A stretch of DNA of 64,000 bases from positions 806,001 through 870,000 of the forward strand of contig NZ_BMGB01000001.1 in NCBI RefSeq assembly GCF_014639655.1, in the 5' to 3' direction. This document shows positions 43,264 through 51,814 of this stretch, in pieces (position 1 is the stretch's first letter; every line of letters begins with the position of its first letter). Under the pieces are notes generated by a model. That model was not told the origin of the DNA. It saw only the letters and a program-made list of their open reading frames with translations, and did no database searches. The stretch is from Conyzicola nivalis. Lineage in GTDB: Bacteria; Actinomycetota; Actinomycetes; Actinomycetales; Microbacteriaceae. The translations under genes were made by a program, and so were the position numbers.

Positions 43264-44720
43264 GAGTTGTTGCTGAGCTTCTCGCGAAGAGCCGCGAGCG
43301 ACTCGTCGTCGGCGAGCGTTCCGGCCGAGGCCGAGTCGCTCGAGAAGGTCGATGCGCCGGAGGGCACGTCGCCCGAGGAGGGGTTGGCCTCTTCGATGGC
43401 TGCGGCTGCAACCTGCTTCTTGTGCGACTCCCATCGAGCCTGGGCTGCAGCGTACTCCTGCTCCCACTTCTCGCGCTGGGTCTCGAAGCCTTCCTTCCAC
43501 TCCTGGGTCTCCGGGTCGAATCCGTCCGGGTACTTGTAGTTTCCGGCTTCGTCGTACTCGGTGAGCATTCCGTAGAGTGCGGGGTCGAACTCGGTGCCCT
43601 CGGGGTCGACGCCCTCGTTCGCCTGCTTCAGCGAGAGGGAGATGCGGCGACGCTCGAGGTCGATGTCGATGACCTTGACGAACACCTCGTCGCCGACCGA
43701 GACAACCTGCTCGGCGAGCTCGACGTGCTTGCCCGAGAGCTCGGAGATGTGGACGAGGCCCTCGATGCCCTCTGCGACGCGAACGAACGCGCCGAAGGGA
43801 ACGAGCTTCGTGACCTTACCCGGTGCAACCTGTCCGATTGCGTGGGTGCGGGCGAATACCTGCCACGGGTCTTCCTGGGTGGCCTTGAGCGACAGCGACA
43901 CGCGCTCGCGCTCGAGGTCGACCTCGAGGATCTCGACGGTGACTTCCTGGCCAACCTCGACGACCTCGGAGGCGTGCTCGATGTGCTTCCACGACAGCTC
44001 GGAAACGTGGACGAGACCGTCTACGCCGCCCAGGTCGACAAATGCACCGAAGTTGACGATCGAGGAGACGACACCCTTGCGGACCTGGCCCTTGGCGAGG
44101 TTCGCGAGGAACGTGGTGCGGCTCTCGCTCTGCGTCTGCTCGAGGAGCGCGCGGCGGGAAAGCACGACGTTGTTGCGGTTCTTGTCGAGCTCGAGGATCT
44201 TCGCTTCGATCTCCTGGCCGAGGTACGGCGTCAGGTCGCGAACGCGACGAAGCTCGATGAGCGAGGCGGGAAGGAAGCCACGAAGACCGATGTCGACGAT
44301 GAGGCCACCCTTGACGACCTCGATGACCGAACCGGTGACGATTCCGTCCTCGTCCTTGATCTTCTCGACGTCGCCCCACGCACGCTCGTACTGAGCGCGC
44401 TTCTTCGACAGGATGAGACGGCCTTCTTTGTCTTCCTTCTGGAGGACAAGAGCCTCGACGGTGTCGCCCACCTGGACGACCTCGCTCGGGTCTACATCGT
44501 GCTTGATGGAGAGTTCGCGGGAGGGGATTACACCCTCGGTCTTGTAACCGACGTCGAGGAGAACCTCGTCACGGTCGATCTTTACGACGGTACCTTCGAT
44601 GAGGTCGCCATCGTTGAAAAACTTCAGCGTCTTTTCGACCGCTGCAAGGAAGTCTTCTGCGGATCCGATGTCATTGATCGCGACCTGCTTGGGCGCCTTG
44701 GCGGGCGTTACGAGTGTCAT
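43260..44720 (-). CDS. rpsA: 30S ribosomal protein S1
   Basis: S1 brings mRNA to the small ribosomal subunit. The 486-residue protein has four S1 domains (about 37-105, 122-190, 209-277, 294-363), seen in FNDGDLIEGTVVKIDRDEVLLDVGYK, GGLIVDIGLRGFLPASL, GAFVDLGGVDGLVHVSELSW and GAFVRVAEGIEGLVHISELSGKHV. A charged then Ser-rich tail follows. Four domains is the actinobacterial form, compared with six in E. coli. The ATG at 44720 has GGAG about ten bases upstream; a palindrome lies in the leader. Confidence 0.95.
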   Translation of the reverse strand: MTLVTPAKAPKQVAINDIGSAEDFLAAVEKTLKFFNDGDLIEGTVVKIDRDEVLLDVGYKTEGVIPSRELSIKHDVDPSEVVQVGDTVEALVLQKEDKEGRLILSKKRAQYERAWGDVEKIKDEDGIVTGSVIEVVKGGLIVDIGLRGFLPASLIELRRVRDLTPYLGQEIEAKILELDKNRNNVVLSRRALLEQTQSESRTTFLANLAKGQVRKGVVSSIVNFGAFVDLGGVDGLVHVSELSWKHIEHASEVVEVGQEVTVEILEVDLERERVSLSLKATQEDPWQVFARTHAIGQVAPGKVTKLVPFGAFVRVAEGIEGLVHISELSGKHVELAEQVVSVGDEVFVKVIDIDLERRRISLSLKQANEGVDPEGTEFDPALYGMLTEYDEAGNYKYPDGFDPETQEWKEGFETQREKWEQEYAAAQARWESHKKQVAAAAIEEANPSSGDVPSGASTFSSDSASAGTLADDESLAALREKLSNNS

Positions 44721-44802
44721 GTAGTTAGTGCTCCAGTAAGGGCATAATTCGGGCCAGCGACGAGATGGTTCTGGATGTTCGCCGATGGCAGGCGGATAGT
44801 TG

Positions 44803-44818
44803 TGTCACGAATGTGACA
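44803..44818. promoter_or_regulatory. Perfect palindrome upstream of rpsA, possible operator
   Basis: TGTCAC-GAAT-GTGACA is a 6+4+6 inverted repeat, 83-98 bases before the rpsA start and 25 bases before the end of the upstream DUF885 gene. A TATGCT on the minus strand at 44823-44828 could be the -10 of an rpsA promoter, placing the palindrome near the start of transcription. It does not fit the CRP/GlxR pattern (TGTGA-N6-TCACA). The binding protein is unknown. Confidence 0.4.
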
Positions 44819-44842
44819 TTCCAGCATACCGAATCGCGCGGG

Positions 44843-46531
44843 TTAACGCGCAACCCGCGGCTGCAGCGCCGCCTTGAGCGTGTCGAGGCCGACTCCGCCG
44901 ATGTCCAGGGCCCGCTTGTGGAACGCCTTGATGTCAAAGTCGGCCCCGTCACGCTGCGCCGCTTCGTCGCGCAACTGCTCCCAGATGCGCTGTCCCACCT
45001 TGTACGACGGCGCCTGGCCGGGCCAGCCGAGGTAGCGGTTCACCTCGAAACGCACGAACTCGGGACTCATGTTGACGTTCGCGCCGAGGAAGCCGAAGGC
45101 GTACTCCCCCGTCCACGGCCCCGAGCCGTCGGGCAGCGTCTTCTCGAGGTGCACGCCGATGTCGAGAACCACGCGCGCCGCGCGCATCCTCTGCCCGTCG
45201 AGCATGCCGAGCCGGTCGGCCGGATCGTCGAGGTAGCCGAGCTGCTGCATCAGCCGCTCGGCGTACAGGGCCCAGCCCTCCGCATGGCCCGAGGTGCCGG
45301 CGTTGCGGCGCCAGGTGTTGAGCATCGCCTTGTTGTAGACGGCCTGGCCGATCTGCAGGTGATGGCCGGGCACGCCCTCGTGGTACACCGTGGTGAGCTC
45401 GCGCCAGGTGTCGAACTCGGTCACTCCCTCGGGCACGCTCCACCACATCTGCCCGGGGCGCGAGAAGTCGTCGGTGGGGTTCGTGTAGTAGATGCCGCCC
45501 TCTTGCGTCGGTGCGATCATGCACTCGAGGCGCTTGACGACATCCGGAATCTCGAACTGCGTACGCGACAGCTCTTCGACCGCGCGGTCGCTCGTCTCCT
45601 GCATCCAACGCTGGAGGGCGTCGGTTCCGTGCAGCTTGCGTGTCGGGTCGCCGTCGAGGTGGTCGATAGCTTCGAGAACGGATGCCCCTGGCTTGATCTC
45701 TCTGGCGATGGACTCCTGTTCGGCGACCATGCGGGCGAGCTCGTCGATGCCCCACTCGTAGGTCTCGTCGAGGTCGACGGTCGCGCCGAGGAAGCCGCGG
45801 GAGGCGAGCTCGTACAGCTCGCGGCCGACGGCGTCTTTCTCGGGGGCGTGCTGGGCGAGCTCGTCGCGGAGGAACGTCACGAGCGTGGCGTATGCCTCGG
45901 CGGACGCGCGGGCGCCACTCTCGAGGTCGCCGACGACGGACGCGGGCAGCTCGGCCTCGCCCGCCCGCGCGTTCCCGGCCAGTTGGAAGAAAAAGCCCGT
46001 CTCGGCCGCTTGCTTCTTCGCCTGCGCCATGACCTCGGTCACCTGGCGGATCGCGGGGGTGTTGCCGGCGGCGATGCCCCCGCGCAGCGACTCGATGTAG
46101 CCGGCCATCGCCCCGGGCAGGTTGTGCATGCGGGTCGCGACGTGCGACCAGTCGTCGACCGTGTCGGTGGGCATCAGGTCGAAGATGTCGCGCAGCTCTT
46201 GTGCGGGGCTCGCGATGACGTTGAGGTCGCGCTGGTCGAATCCGGCCTCGTGCTTGTCGATCGTGAGCTGCAGTTCGCGCTCGAGGTCCATCTTGGTGAC
46301 CGCGTCGACGTCGTCGACCGCCGCGACCGCGCGGATCTCGGCGAGGGCCGTGCGCGTGTGGGCGATCGCGTCTTCCACCCCGGCCGGCGAGTAGTCGGCA
46401 TACTCGCCCTCGCGGGCCGCACGCCCGAGGTAGACGCGGAACTCCGGGTAGAGGTCGAGCTCGGTGTCGACCCACTTCTCGGCGACGGCGTCGGTCGGTG
46501 TGGACGGGCGGGCGGTGTTCTCTTCGCTCAT
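44843..46531 (-). CDS. DUF885 family protein, putative metallopeptidase
   Basis: The 562-residue protein belongs to DUF885, whose members carry a zinc-peptidase-like site. TTVYHEGVPGHHLQIGQ (HExxxH form) in the C-terminal half, with ERLMQQLGYLDDP and RAARVVLDIGVHLE later, fits that family. The N-terminal half is helical and acidic. No signal peptide or membrane helix is seen, so it is probably cytoplasmic. Substrate unknown; peptidase activity is inferred only from the motif. It is followed by rpsA and preceded by the HPr gene on the same strand. Confidence 0.82.
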   Translation of the reverse strand: MSEENTARPSTPTDAVAEKWVDTELDLYPEFRVYLGRAAREGEYADYSPAGVEDAIAHTRTALAEIRAVAAVDDVDAVTKMDLERELQLTIDKHEAGFDQRDLNVIASPAQELRDIFDLMPTDTVDDWSHVATRMHNLPGAMAGYIESLRGGIAAGNTPAIRQVTEVMAQAKKQAAETGFFFQLAGNARAGEAELPASVVGDLESGARASAEAYATLVTFLRDELAQHAPEKDAVGRELYELASRGFLGATVDLDETYEWGIDELARMVAEQESIAREIKPGASVLEAIDHLDGDPTRKLHGTDALQRWMQETSDRAVEELSRTQFEIPDVVKRLECMIAPTQEGGIYYTNPTDDFSRPGQMWWSVPEGVTEFDTWRELTTVYHEGVPGHHLQIGQAVYNKAMLNTWRRNAGTSGHAEGWALYAERLMQQLGYLDDPADRLGMLDGQRMRAARVVLDIGVHLEKTLPDGSGPWTGEYAFGFLGANVNMSPEFVRFEVNRYLGWPGQAPSYKVGQRIWEQLRDEAAQRDGADFDIKAFHKRALDIGGVGLDTLKAALQPRVAR

Positions 46532-46548
46532 GCTGTGAGCCTAGCCAG

Positions 46549-46818
46549 CTATTCCCGGTCGAGGTCGGTTTCGAGCACCGTCGCGAGGGTGTCGATCGCG
46601 GCGTCGGCGCCATCACCCTCGGCGGAGAGCGTCACCCGCTCGCCGTGGCCGATACCGAGCGACAGCACCCCGAGGATGCTCGCGGCGTTGACGCTGCGAC
46701 CGGCGGCGGAGGTGAGCATAACCGTGACCCCCGTCGCGGCTGCCGCCTGGGAGAAGAGCGAGGCCGGCCTCGCGTGCAGGCCGACGGCGGAAGCGACGGT
46801 GACGGTGCGTTCGGCCAT
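46549..46818 (-). CDS. ptsH: HPr family phosphocarrier protein
   Basis: HPr carries phosphate from enzyme I to sugar-specific EIIA proteins. The 89-residue product has the active-site motif GLHARPAS with His15 and a Ser47 region (AASILGVLSLG) like the HPr-kinase site of Gram-positive HPr. GGAG precedes ATG 46818. It is 19 bases after the EIIA gene. No enzyme I or EIIBC gene is in the window. Confidence 0.93.
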   Translation of the reverse strand: MAERTVTVASAVGLHARPASLFSQAAAATGVTVMLTSAAGRSVNAASILGVLSLGIGHGERVTLSAEGDGADAAIDTLATVLETDLDRE

Positions 46819-46837
46819 GGTGACTCCTTCGTCGTGC

Positions 46838-47272
46838 TTACTGGGAGAGAGCTCGGTAGACGTCGTCGGTGCTGGTCGCGTCGCGCAGTGCGGCGGCGCG
46901 CTCCGGTTCGAGCAGCACGGCCGCGAGTTGCGACAGCAGGCCGACGTGACCCCGCCCGCGGGCGGCGAGCCCGATGACGACGTTCACGTCGTTGCCATTC
47001 CAGTCGATGGCGTCGGCAAAGCGCAAGAGAACGAGGGCATCGTCGTGAACGTTCGACTCCGACGCCAGCGTGCCGTGGGGCACAGCCACGCCCTCCCCCA
47101 CGTAGGTCGACACGGTCTGCTCGCGCTCGAGCATGGCGGCCGTGTACTCGGCGTCGACCGCGCCGGCGGCGAGCAGCGCGGCGCCGGCCTGCCCGACGGC
47201 GTCGTCACGGTCGGCCGCCACGGCGTCGAGGATGATCGACGACGCGGCGAGCAGGTCGGTGAGCGCGGCCAT
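46838..47272 (-). CDS. PTS EIIA component, fructose/mannitol type
   Basis: This 144-residue protein is a free-standing EIIA of the fructose/mannitol family. The phosphorylated histidine is His66 in GVAVPHGTL, and the family pattern VVIGLAARGRGHVGLLSQLAAVL follows. Its ATG shares one base with the polA stop (TGATG), and HPr lies just downstream, so polA, EIIA and HPr look co-transcribed. With no permease nearby it may serve transport encoded elsewhere or have a regulatory role. Confidence 0.88.
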   Translation of the reverse strand: MAALTDLLAASSIILDAVAADRDDAVGQAGAALLAAGAVDAEYTAAMLEREQTVSTYVGEGVAVPHGTLASESNVHDDALVLLRFADAIDWNGNDVNVVIGLAARGRGHVGLLSQLAAVLLEPERAAALRDATSTDDVYRALSQ

Positions 47273-49950
47273 CAGTGCGCCGCTGCGTCCCAGTTGGGGC
47301 CGGTACCGACCTGCACCTCGAGCGGCACGCGCAGCTGGGCGGCTCCGCCCATGCGGTCGCGCACGATCGCCGTGAGGGTGTCGAGCTCGTCGGGGGCGAC
47401 CTCGAACACGAGTTCGTCGTGCACCTGCAGCAGCAGGCGCGAGCCGAGGCCCTGGTCGCGCAGGTCGCTCGCGACGCCGAGCATGGCGATCTTGAGGATG
47501 TCGGCTGCCGATCCCTGGATCGGCGCGTTGAGCGCAGCGCGCTCGGCGTTCTCGCGCAGCACCCGGTTCGACGAGTTCAGGTCGCCGAAGGGGCGACGAC
47601 GGCCGTAGATGGTCTCGGTGTAACCGTCGACCTTGGCCTGCTCCACGACGTTGCGCAGGTAGTCGCGCACGGCCCCAAAGCGGTCGAAGTAGTCGGTCAT
47701 CAGCTTGCGGGCCTCGCTCGACTCGATGCGCAGCTGCTTCGACAGGCCGAACGCACTGAGACCGTAGGCGAGGCCGTAGGACATGGCCTTGACCTTGGTG
47801 CGCATGAGCGGCGTGACGTCGGCAGGCTCGACCCCGAACACGGTGGAGCCGACGAACCGGTGCAGGTCTTCGCCCTCGTTGAACGCGGTGATGAGCCCCT
47901 CGTCGCCGGAGAGGTGCGCCATGATGCGCATCTCGATCTGCGAGTAGTCGGCCGTGAGCAGGGTGTCGAAACCCTCGCCCTTCTCGAACGCGGACCGGAT
48001 CTCACGCCCGACCGAGGTCTTCACGGGCATGTTCTGCAGGTTCGGGTCGTTCGACGAGATGCGGCCGGTGCTGGTTCCGGTCTGATCGTAGGTGGTGTGC
48101 ACCCGGCCGTTCGCGTCGACCGCCTTCTCGAGGGTCTCGATGATCTGCCGCAGCTTGGTCGCGTCGCGGTGCTTGAGCAGGAGGTCGAGGAACGGATGCG
48201 GCGACTGCTCCTGCAGGTCGGTGAGGCTTGCGGCGTCGGTCGAGTAGCCCGTCTTGTTGGCGCGGGTCTTCGGCATGCCCAGCTCTTCGAACAGCACCTG
48301 CTGCAGCTGCTTGGGAGAGCCGAGGTTCACCTCGCGCCCGATCTCGGCGTAGGCCCGGCTGGCGAGGTCGGCGCTGACGTTGGCGAGTTCGCCCGAGAGC
48401 TTCGACAGGATCGGCTGGCTGACGGCGATTCCGTCGAGCTCCATGGTGGCGAGCACCGGAACGAGCGGCAACTCGATCTCGTCGAGCACCTTGCGGTCGC
48501 TCCGCCCGAGCTTCTCGATAAGGTACTCGGTGACCCGCAGCACGTACCAGGCCTCGGTGGCGAGGCTCACCGCGTCGATGTCGGGCACGAGCTGGTTGGG
48601 GTCGGCCTGCGGCAGAGTCTCGCCGAGGAAGTCGTAGACCTGGCTGGCGAGGTCGTCGGCCTTGCCCGCGGGCTTGAGCAGCCACGCGGCGAGGCTCGTG
48701 TCGAAGGCGATGCCGTCGAGCTGCAGCCCGGAACGGCGGAGGGCCTTGAGCTGCTGCTTAGAGCCCTGCAGGTACTTCGGGGCGTCGCTCGCGAGCCACG
48801 ACTCGAGGGCCACGTAATCGGGCCGGTCGGGCTCCCACGGCACGAACGCACTGTCTTTCGACGACGCGATGCCGATCGCTGTGACGATGCCACCGTGCGT
48901 CTCGACCCGCAGCCCGAGGGGAACGGTGCCCTGAGCGGACTGGGTGTCGAGCCACTTCGCCAGCTCTTCGTCGACCATGGTGCGCACGGGCGGAACGGCG
49001 GTCTCTTCGACCTCCGCGACGGGGAGATCCGTGGCATCCGACTCTCGCAGGTGGCCGTCTTCCCCGGCGAGTTTGAGCACCCGCTCGAGCAGGGTCTTGA
49101 ACTGCAGTTTGTCGAAGACGGCGCGCACGGCCGTTTCGTCGATGGGCTGGCGCTCGAGGTCGGACGGGCCGAACGGCAGGTCGACGTCGGTCAGCAGGTG
49201 GTTGAGCTTGCGGTTTCGGATGGCACGGTCTTTTTGCTCCCGCAGCTTCTCGCCGACCACGCCCTTGATCTCGTCGGCGTGCTCGAGCACGCCGTCGAGG
49301 CCGCCGTACTGCACGATCCACTTGACGGCGGTCTTCTCGCCGACCTTGTCGATGCCGATCAGGTTGTCGCTCGTCTCGCCGACGAGCGCGGCGATGTCGG
49401 GATACTGGTGCGGCTCGATGCCGTAGCGCTCGAAGACGGTGTCGCGGTCGTAGCGCTTGAGCTCCGAGACGCCGCGAGCGTTCGGGTAGAGCAGGGTGAC
49501 GTCGTCGTTGATCATCTGGATCGCGTCGCGGTCGCCGGAGACGACGAAGACGTGGAAGCCCTGTTCCGCGCCCTCGCGGGCGAGCGTGGCGAGGATGTCG
49601 TCGGCTTCGTAGTCCTCTTTCGAGACGGTGGGGATGCCCATCGCCTTGAGCGCCTCCTCGAGGAGCGGGATCTGACCGATGAACTCGACGGGCGTCTCGC
49701 CGCGGGTGCCCTTGTACTCGGGGTACTCCCGCGTGCGGAACGAGAAGCGGGAGATGTCGAACGCCACCGCGAGGTGGGTGGGCTTCTCGGCCTTGAGCAG
49801 GTTGATGAGCATGGCGATGAAGCCGTGGATGGCGTTGGTGTGCTGCCCCTCACGGTTCATGAAGCTGTCGACCGGCAGCGCGTAGAACGCGCGGAACGCC
49901 AGCGAATGGCCGTCGATTATCAGGAGGGTAGGCTTTTCGTTGTCCGACAC
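47272..49950 (-). CDS. polA: DNA polymerase I
   Basis: PolA fills gaps in repair and removes RNA primers. With GTG 49950 the protein has 892 residues: 5'-3' exonuclease (LLIIDGHSLAFRAFYALP, YEADDILATLA, VSGDRDAIQM), a middle 3'-5' exonuclease-like domain and a polymerase domain with DYSQIEMRIMAHLSGDEGL and HDELVFEV. The proofreading residues look lost: the DxE position reads GLRVETHGG. A longer start at GTG 49980 lacks a good ribosome site. It is divergent from the thioesterase gene. Confidence 0.95.
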   Translation of the reverse strand: MSDNEKPTLLIIDGHSLAFRAFYALPVDSFMNREGQHTNAIHGFIAMLINLLKAEKPTHLAVAFDISRFSFRTREYPEYKGTRGETPVEFIGQIPLLEEALKAMGIPTVSKEDYEADDILATLAREGAEQGFHVFVVSGDRDAIQMINDDVTLLYPNARGVSELKRYDRDTVFERYGIEPHQYPDIAALVGETSDNLIGIDKVGEKTAVKWIVQYGGLDGVLEHADEIKGVVGEKLREQKDRAIRNRKLNHLLTDVDLPFGPSDLERQPIDETAVRAVFDKLQFKTLLERVLKLAGEDGHLRESDATDLPVAEVEETAVPPVRTMVDEELAKWLDTQSAQGTVPLGLRVETHGGIVTAIGIASSKDSAFVPWEPDRPDYVALESWLASDAPKYLQGSKQQLKALRRSGLQLDGIAFDTSLAAWLLKPAGKADDLASQVYDFLGETLPQADPNQLVPDIDAVSLATEAWYVLRVTEYLIEKLGRSDRKVLDEIELPLVPVLATMELDGIAVSQPILSKLSGELANVSADLASRAYAEIGREVNLGSPKQLQQVLFEELGMPKTRANKTGYSTDAASLTDLQEQSPHPFLDLLLKHRDATKLRQIIETLEKAVDANGRVHTTYDQTGTSTGRISSNDPNLQNMPVKTSVGREIRSAFEKGEGFDTLLTADYSQIEMRIMAHLSGDEGLITAFNEGEDLHRFVGSTVFGVEPADVTPLMRTKVKAMSYGLAYGLSAFGLSKQLRIESSEARKLMTDYFDRFGAVRDYLRNVVEQAKVDGYTETIYGRRRPFGDLNSSNRVLRENAERAALNAPIQGSAADILKIAMLGVASDLRDQGLGSRLLLQVHDELVFEVAPDELDTLTAIVRDRMGGAAQLRVPLEVQVGTGPNWDAAAH

Positions 49951-50003
49951 GACAGCCAGCCTAGCCTCGGTCACCGACACGCTGGGCCGAACGAGAGAGT
50001 GCC

Positions 50004-50432
50004 ATGACCACCTTCCCCGCAGATCTCGATCCGGAACTCGTCGAACGGCTGGTCGAGAGCGGCGGGGGCGAATTGGCCGTCAAAATGGGCATCGAATTCG
50101 TCGAACTGTCGGCCGATCACTCGGTCGCGACCATGCCGGTAGAGGGCAACCGCCAGGTCGTCGGGCTGCTGCACGGTGGCGCGCACGTCGTGCTGGCGGA
50201 ATCGCTCGGCTCCGTGTCATCCGCGATCCATGCCGGCCCCGGCCGCTTCGCCGTGGGCATCGAGATAGGCGCGACCCACAGCCGTTCGGTGACCTCGGGC
50301 ACCGTCACGGCGACCTGCACCGCCCTCAGCCTCGGCGGCACCTTGGCCACGCACGAGATCGTCGTGCGCGACGAGGAGGGCCGGCGCCTGTCGACCGTGC
50401 GCATGACGAACATGCTGCGGGACAAGCGCTGA
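50004..50432 (+). CDS. PaaI-type hotdog thioesterase
   Basis: The 142-residue hotdog-fold protein has the PaaI family pattern GLLHGGAHVVLAESLGSVSS, where the HGG histidine/glycines and following Glu line the active site, and then ATHSRSVTSGTVTATCTALSLGG and TVRMTNMLRD. It should cut acyl-CoA thioesters; a hydroxybenzoyl- or menaquinone-pathway role (DHNA-CoA thioesterase type) is possible but cannot be separated from the general PaaI group by reading. A similar small thioesterase neighbours polA in many actinobacteria. Confidence 0.85.
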   Translation: MTTFPADLDPELVERLVESGGGELAVKMGIEFVELSADHSVATMPVEGNRQVVGLLHGGAHVVLAESLGSVSSAIHAGPGRFAVGIEIGATHSRSVTSGTVTATCTALSLGGTLATHEIVVRDEEGRRLSTVRMTNMLRDKR

Positions 50433-50566
50433 CGGCTCCGCCACCCCGAGGCGCGGGTCGTATTCACATCCGCAGGAGCACCCCGCAATGCTGTGTTCTG
50501 GTTGCGATGCGCGCGCTCGAACGGGCGCACCGCGGCCCAACGACAGCAGACTGCGGTTAACGAGAG

Positions 50567-50595
50567 CGGGCCCGGCACCGAGGGTGACGGGCCCG
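50567..50595 (-). terminator. Hairpin downstream of the ANTAR regulator
   Basis: CGGGCCCG-G-CACC pairs with GGTG-A-CGGGCCCG around GAG, 13 bases past the regulator stop on the minus strand. It shares the CACC(C)/GGGTG core of the hairpins at 28341 and 43212 and lacks a T-run. Confidence 0.6.
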
Positions 50596-50607
50596 ATCGC
50601 GGCGGTG

Positions 50608-51213
50608 CTACTTCTTGGCGCTCAGCTGCTCGATGATCGCCTGGGCGACGTCGTGCATGGTGAGGCGGCGGTCCATGGACGCCTTCTGGATCCAGCGGAA
50701 CGCCTCGGGCTCGGTGAGCCCCATCTTCTCGTTCAGGAGGCCCTTCGCGCGGTCGACGAGCTTGCGGGTCTCGAAACGCTCGACCAGGTCGGCGACCTCG
50801 GCCTCCAGCGTGATGATCTGCGTGTAGCGGCTGAGGGCGATCTCGATCGCGGGCAGCAGGTCGTTGGGTGTGAACGGCTTGACGACATAGGCGAGGGCGC
50901 CGGCCTCGGACGCGCGTTCGACCAGTTCCTTCTGGCTGAACGCGGTGAGCAGCACGACGGGCGCGATGTGGTTCTTGGTGAGTCGCTCCGCGGCGGAGAT
51001 GCCGTCGAGCTGGGGCATCTTCACGTCCATGATGACGAGGTCGGGGCGGAGTTCGGTGGCGAGGGCTACTGCCGTCTCGCCGTCACCGGCTTCTCCGACG
51101 ACTTCGAAGCCGTTGTCGCGGAGGATCTCGACGATGTCCATGCGGATCAGGGACTCGTCTTCTGCCACCACTACTCGACGGGGAGCGGCCGGGGTTGATT
51201 CTTGGTCAGTCAC
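50608..51213 (-). CDS. ANTAR-domain response regulator (PdtaR/Rv1626-like)
   Basis: The 201-residue regulator has a receiver domain (about 13-128) with acidic pair Glu18-Asp19, phospho-acceptor Asp63 (LVIMDVKMPQLDG), Thr/Ser and Lys (VVLLTAFSQKE, YVVKPF), then an ANTAR domain (about 135-197; ETRKLVDRAKGLLNEKMGLTEPEAFRWIQKASMDRRLTM). ANTAR domains bind paired RNA hexaloop stems to control termination. In mycobacteria the PdtaS-PdtaR pair has this form, and Rv1626 lies near polA in a similar order. GTG 51213 is the start. A cognate kinase is not in the window. tRNA-Leu is divergent 38 bases away. Confidence 0.92.
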   Translation of the reverse strand: MTDQESTPAAPRRVVVAEDESLIRMDIVEILRDNGFEVVGEAGDGETAVALATELRPDLVIMDVKMPQLDGISAAERLTKNHIAPVVLLTAFSQKELVERASEAGALAYVVKPFTPNDLLPAIEIALSRYTQIITLEAEVADLVERFETRKLVDRAKGLLNEKMGLTEPEAFRWIQKASMDRRLTMHDVAQAIIEQLSAKK

Positions 51214-51251
51214 GTTATCGAGCCTACGGTATTCTTTGACAGTTGTTGTGC

Positions 51252-51334
51252 GCCGGATTGGCGGAATGGCAGACGCGGAGCACTCAAAATGCTTTGCTCG
51301 AAAGGGCGTGCGAGTTCGAGTCTCGCATCCGGCA
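51252..51334 (+). tRNA. tRNA-Leu (anticodon CAA)
   Basis: The cloverleaf is complete: acceptor GCCGGAT pairs with ATCCGGC, discriminator A51334, D arm with GGCGGAATGGCAGACGC, anticodon stem GAGCA/TGCTT around the loop CTCAAAA (anticodon CAA, reads UUG), long variable arm GCTCGAAAGGGC and T arm GCGAG-TTCGAGT-CTCGC. The long variable arm fits class II leucine tRNA. CCA is not encoded (CAAC follows). A TATTCT at 51230-51235 could be the -10, with no clear -35. Confidence 0.96.
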
Positions 51335-51619
51335 CAACGGAGGAACGGCGCGGTCAGCGGTACGGCCGCCGCGGGCGGGTAACTATAAACCCGCGGTCGA
51401 CGGCTGTATAGCCCCCGGTCGCGGTCTACCGCGGCGCGTACATTCACCAGTGAACGACGTTTCGCGTGGCACAACCTCCCGGTCGGTCCGCGAACCCGCT
51501 CCGCCATCTTCTGCGACTCGCAGGAAGGTGACGTGGGGCGGTGGCGGCCAGCCCTGCCACCGCCTCAAAAGCCCCGCCGCCGCGACGGACGCGGCGATCG
51601 CCACCTCCGAGGAGACGCC
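51335..51619. other. Non-coding gap after tRNA-Leu
   Basis: This 285-bp stretch has no supported gene. Frames that overlap the tRNA are artefacts. TATAAA at 51384-51389 could be a -10 for the small acidic ORF, but no -35 is convincing. No phage attachment site or integrase is seen beside the tRNA. Confidence 0.4.
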
Positions 51620-51802
51620 ATGTCTGACACCGACGCCCGCAATGACAGCCCAGGGGACGAGCTCGACCCGGCGCCCGGGCTCAGCGGGACCGCCGACACG
51701 GAAGACGGCGTCCTCTCCCCCGGTTCCACCGCGACCGGAGCGGGCACGACCGACGCCGACGTGACCGACGGGCGGGAGCAGAAGCTCCCCCGCGTCGACT
51801 AA
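51620..51802 (+). CDS. Small acidic hypothetical protein
   Basis: The 60-residue product starts at ATG 51620 with GAGGAG at 51609-51614, ideal spacing. It is rich in Asp, Gly, Thr and Ser, has few hydrophobic residues and no cysteine, so it is probably disordered. It is followed within 13 bases by the strong bidirectional hairpin at 51815-51860. The good ribosome site and placement support translation; the biased composition and lack of a known family weaken it. Function unknown. Confidence 0.45.
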   Translation: MSDTDARNDSPGDELDPAPGLSGTADTEDGVLSPGSTATGAGTTDADVTDGREQKLPRVD

Positions 51803-51814
51803 CCCGCAGACGGG

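Noticed and set aside
51252-51619. Integration site for a mobile element at tRNA-Leu
   Set aside because: No integrase, no repeated 3' tRNA end and only core genes follow.
51243-51764. Open frame reading through tRNA-Leu
   Set aside because: It translates the tRNA itself; there is no ribosome site and the tRNA cloverleaf is complete.
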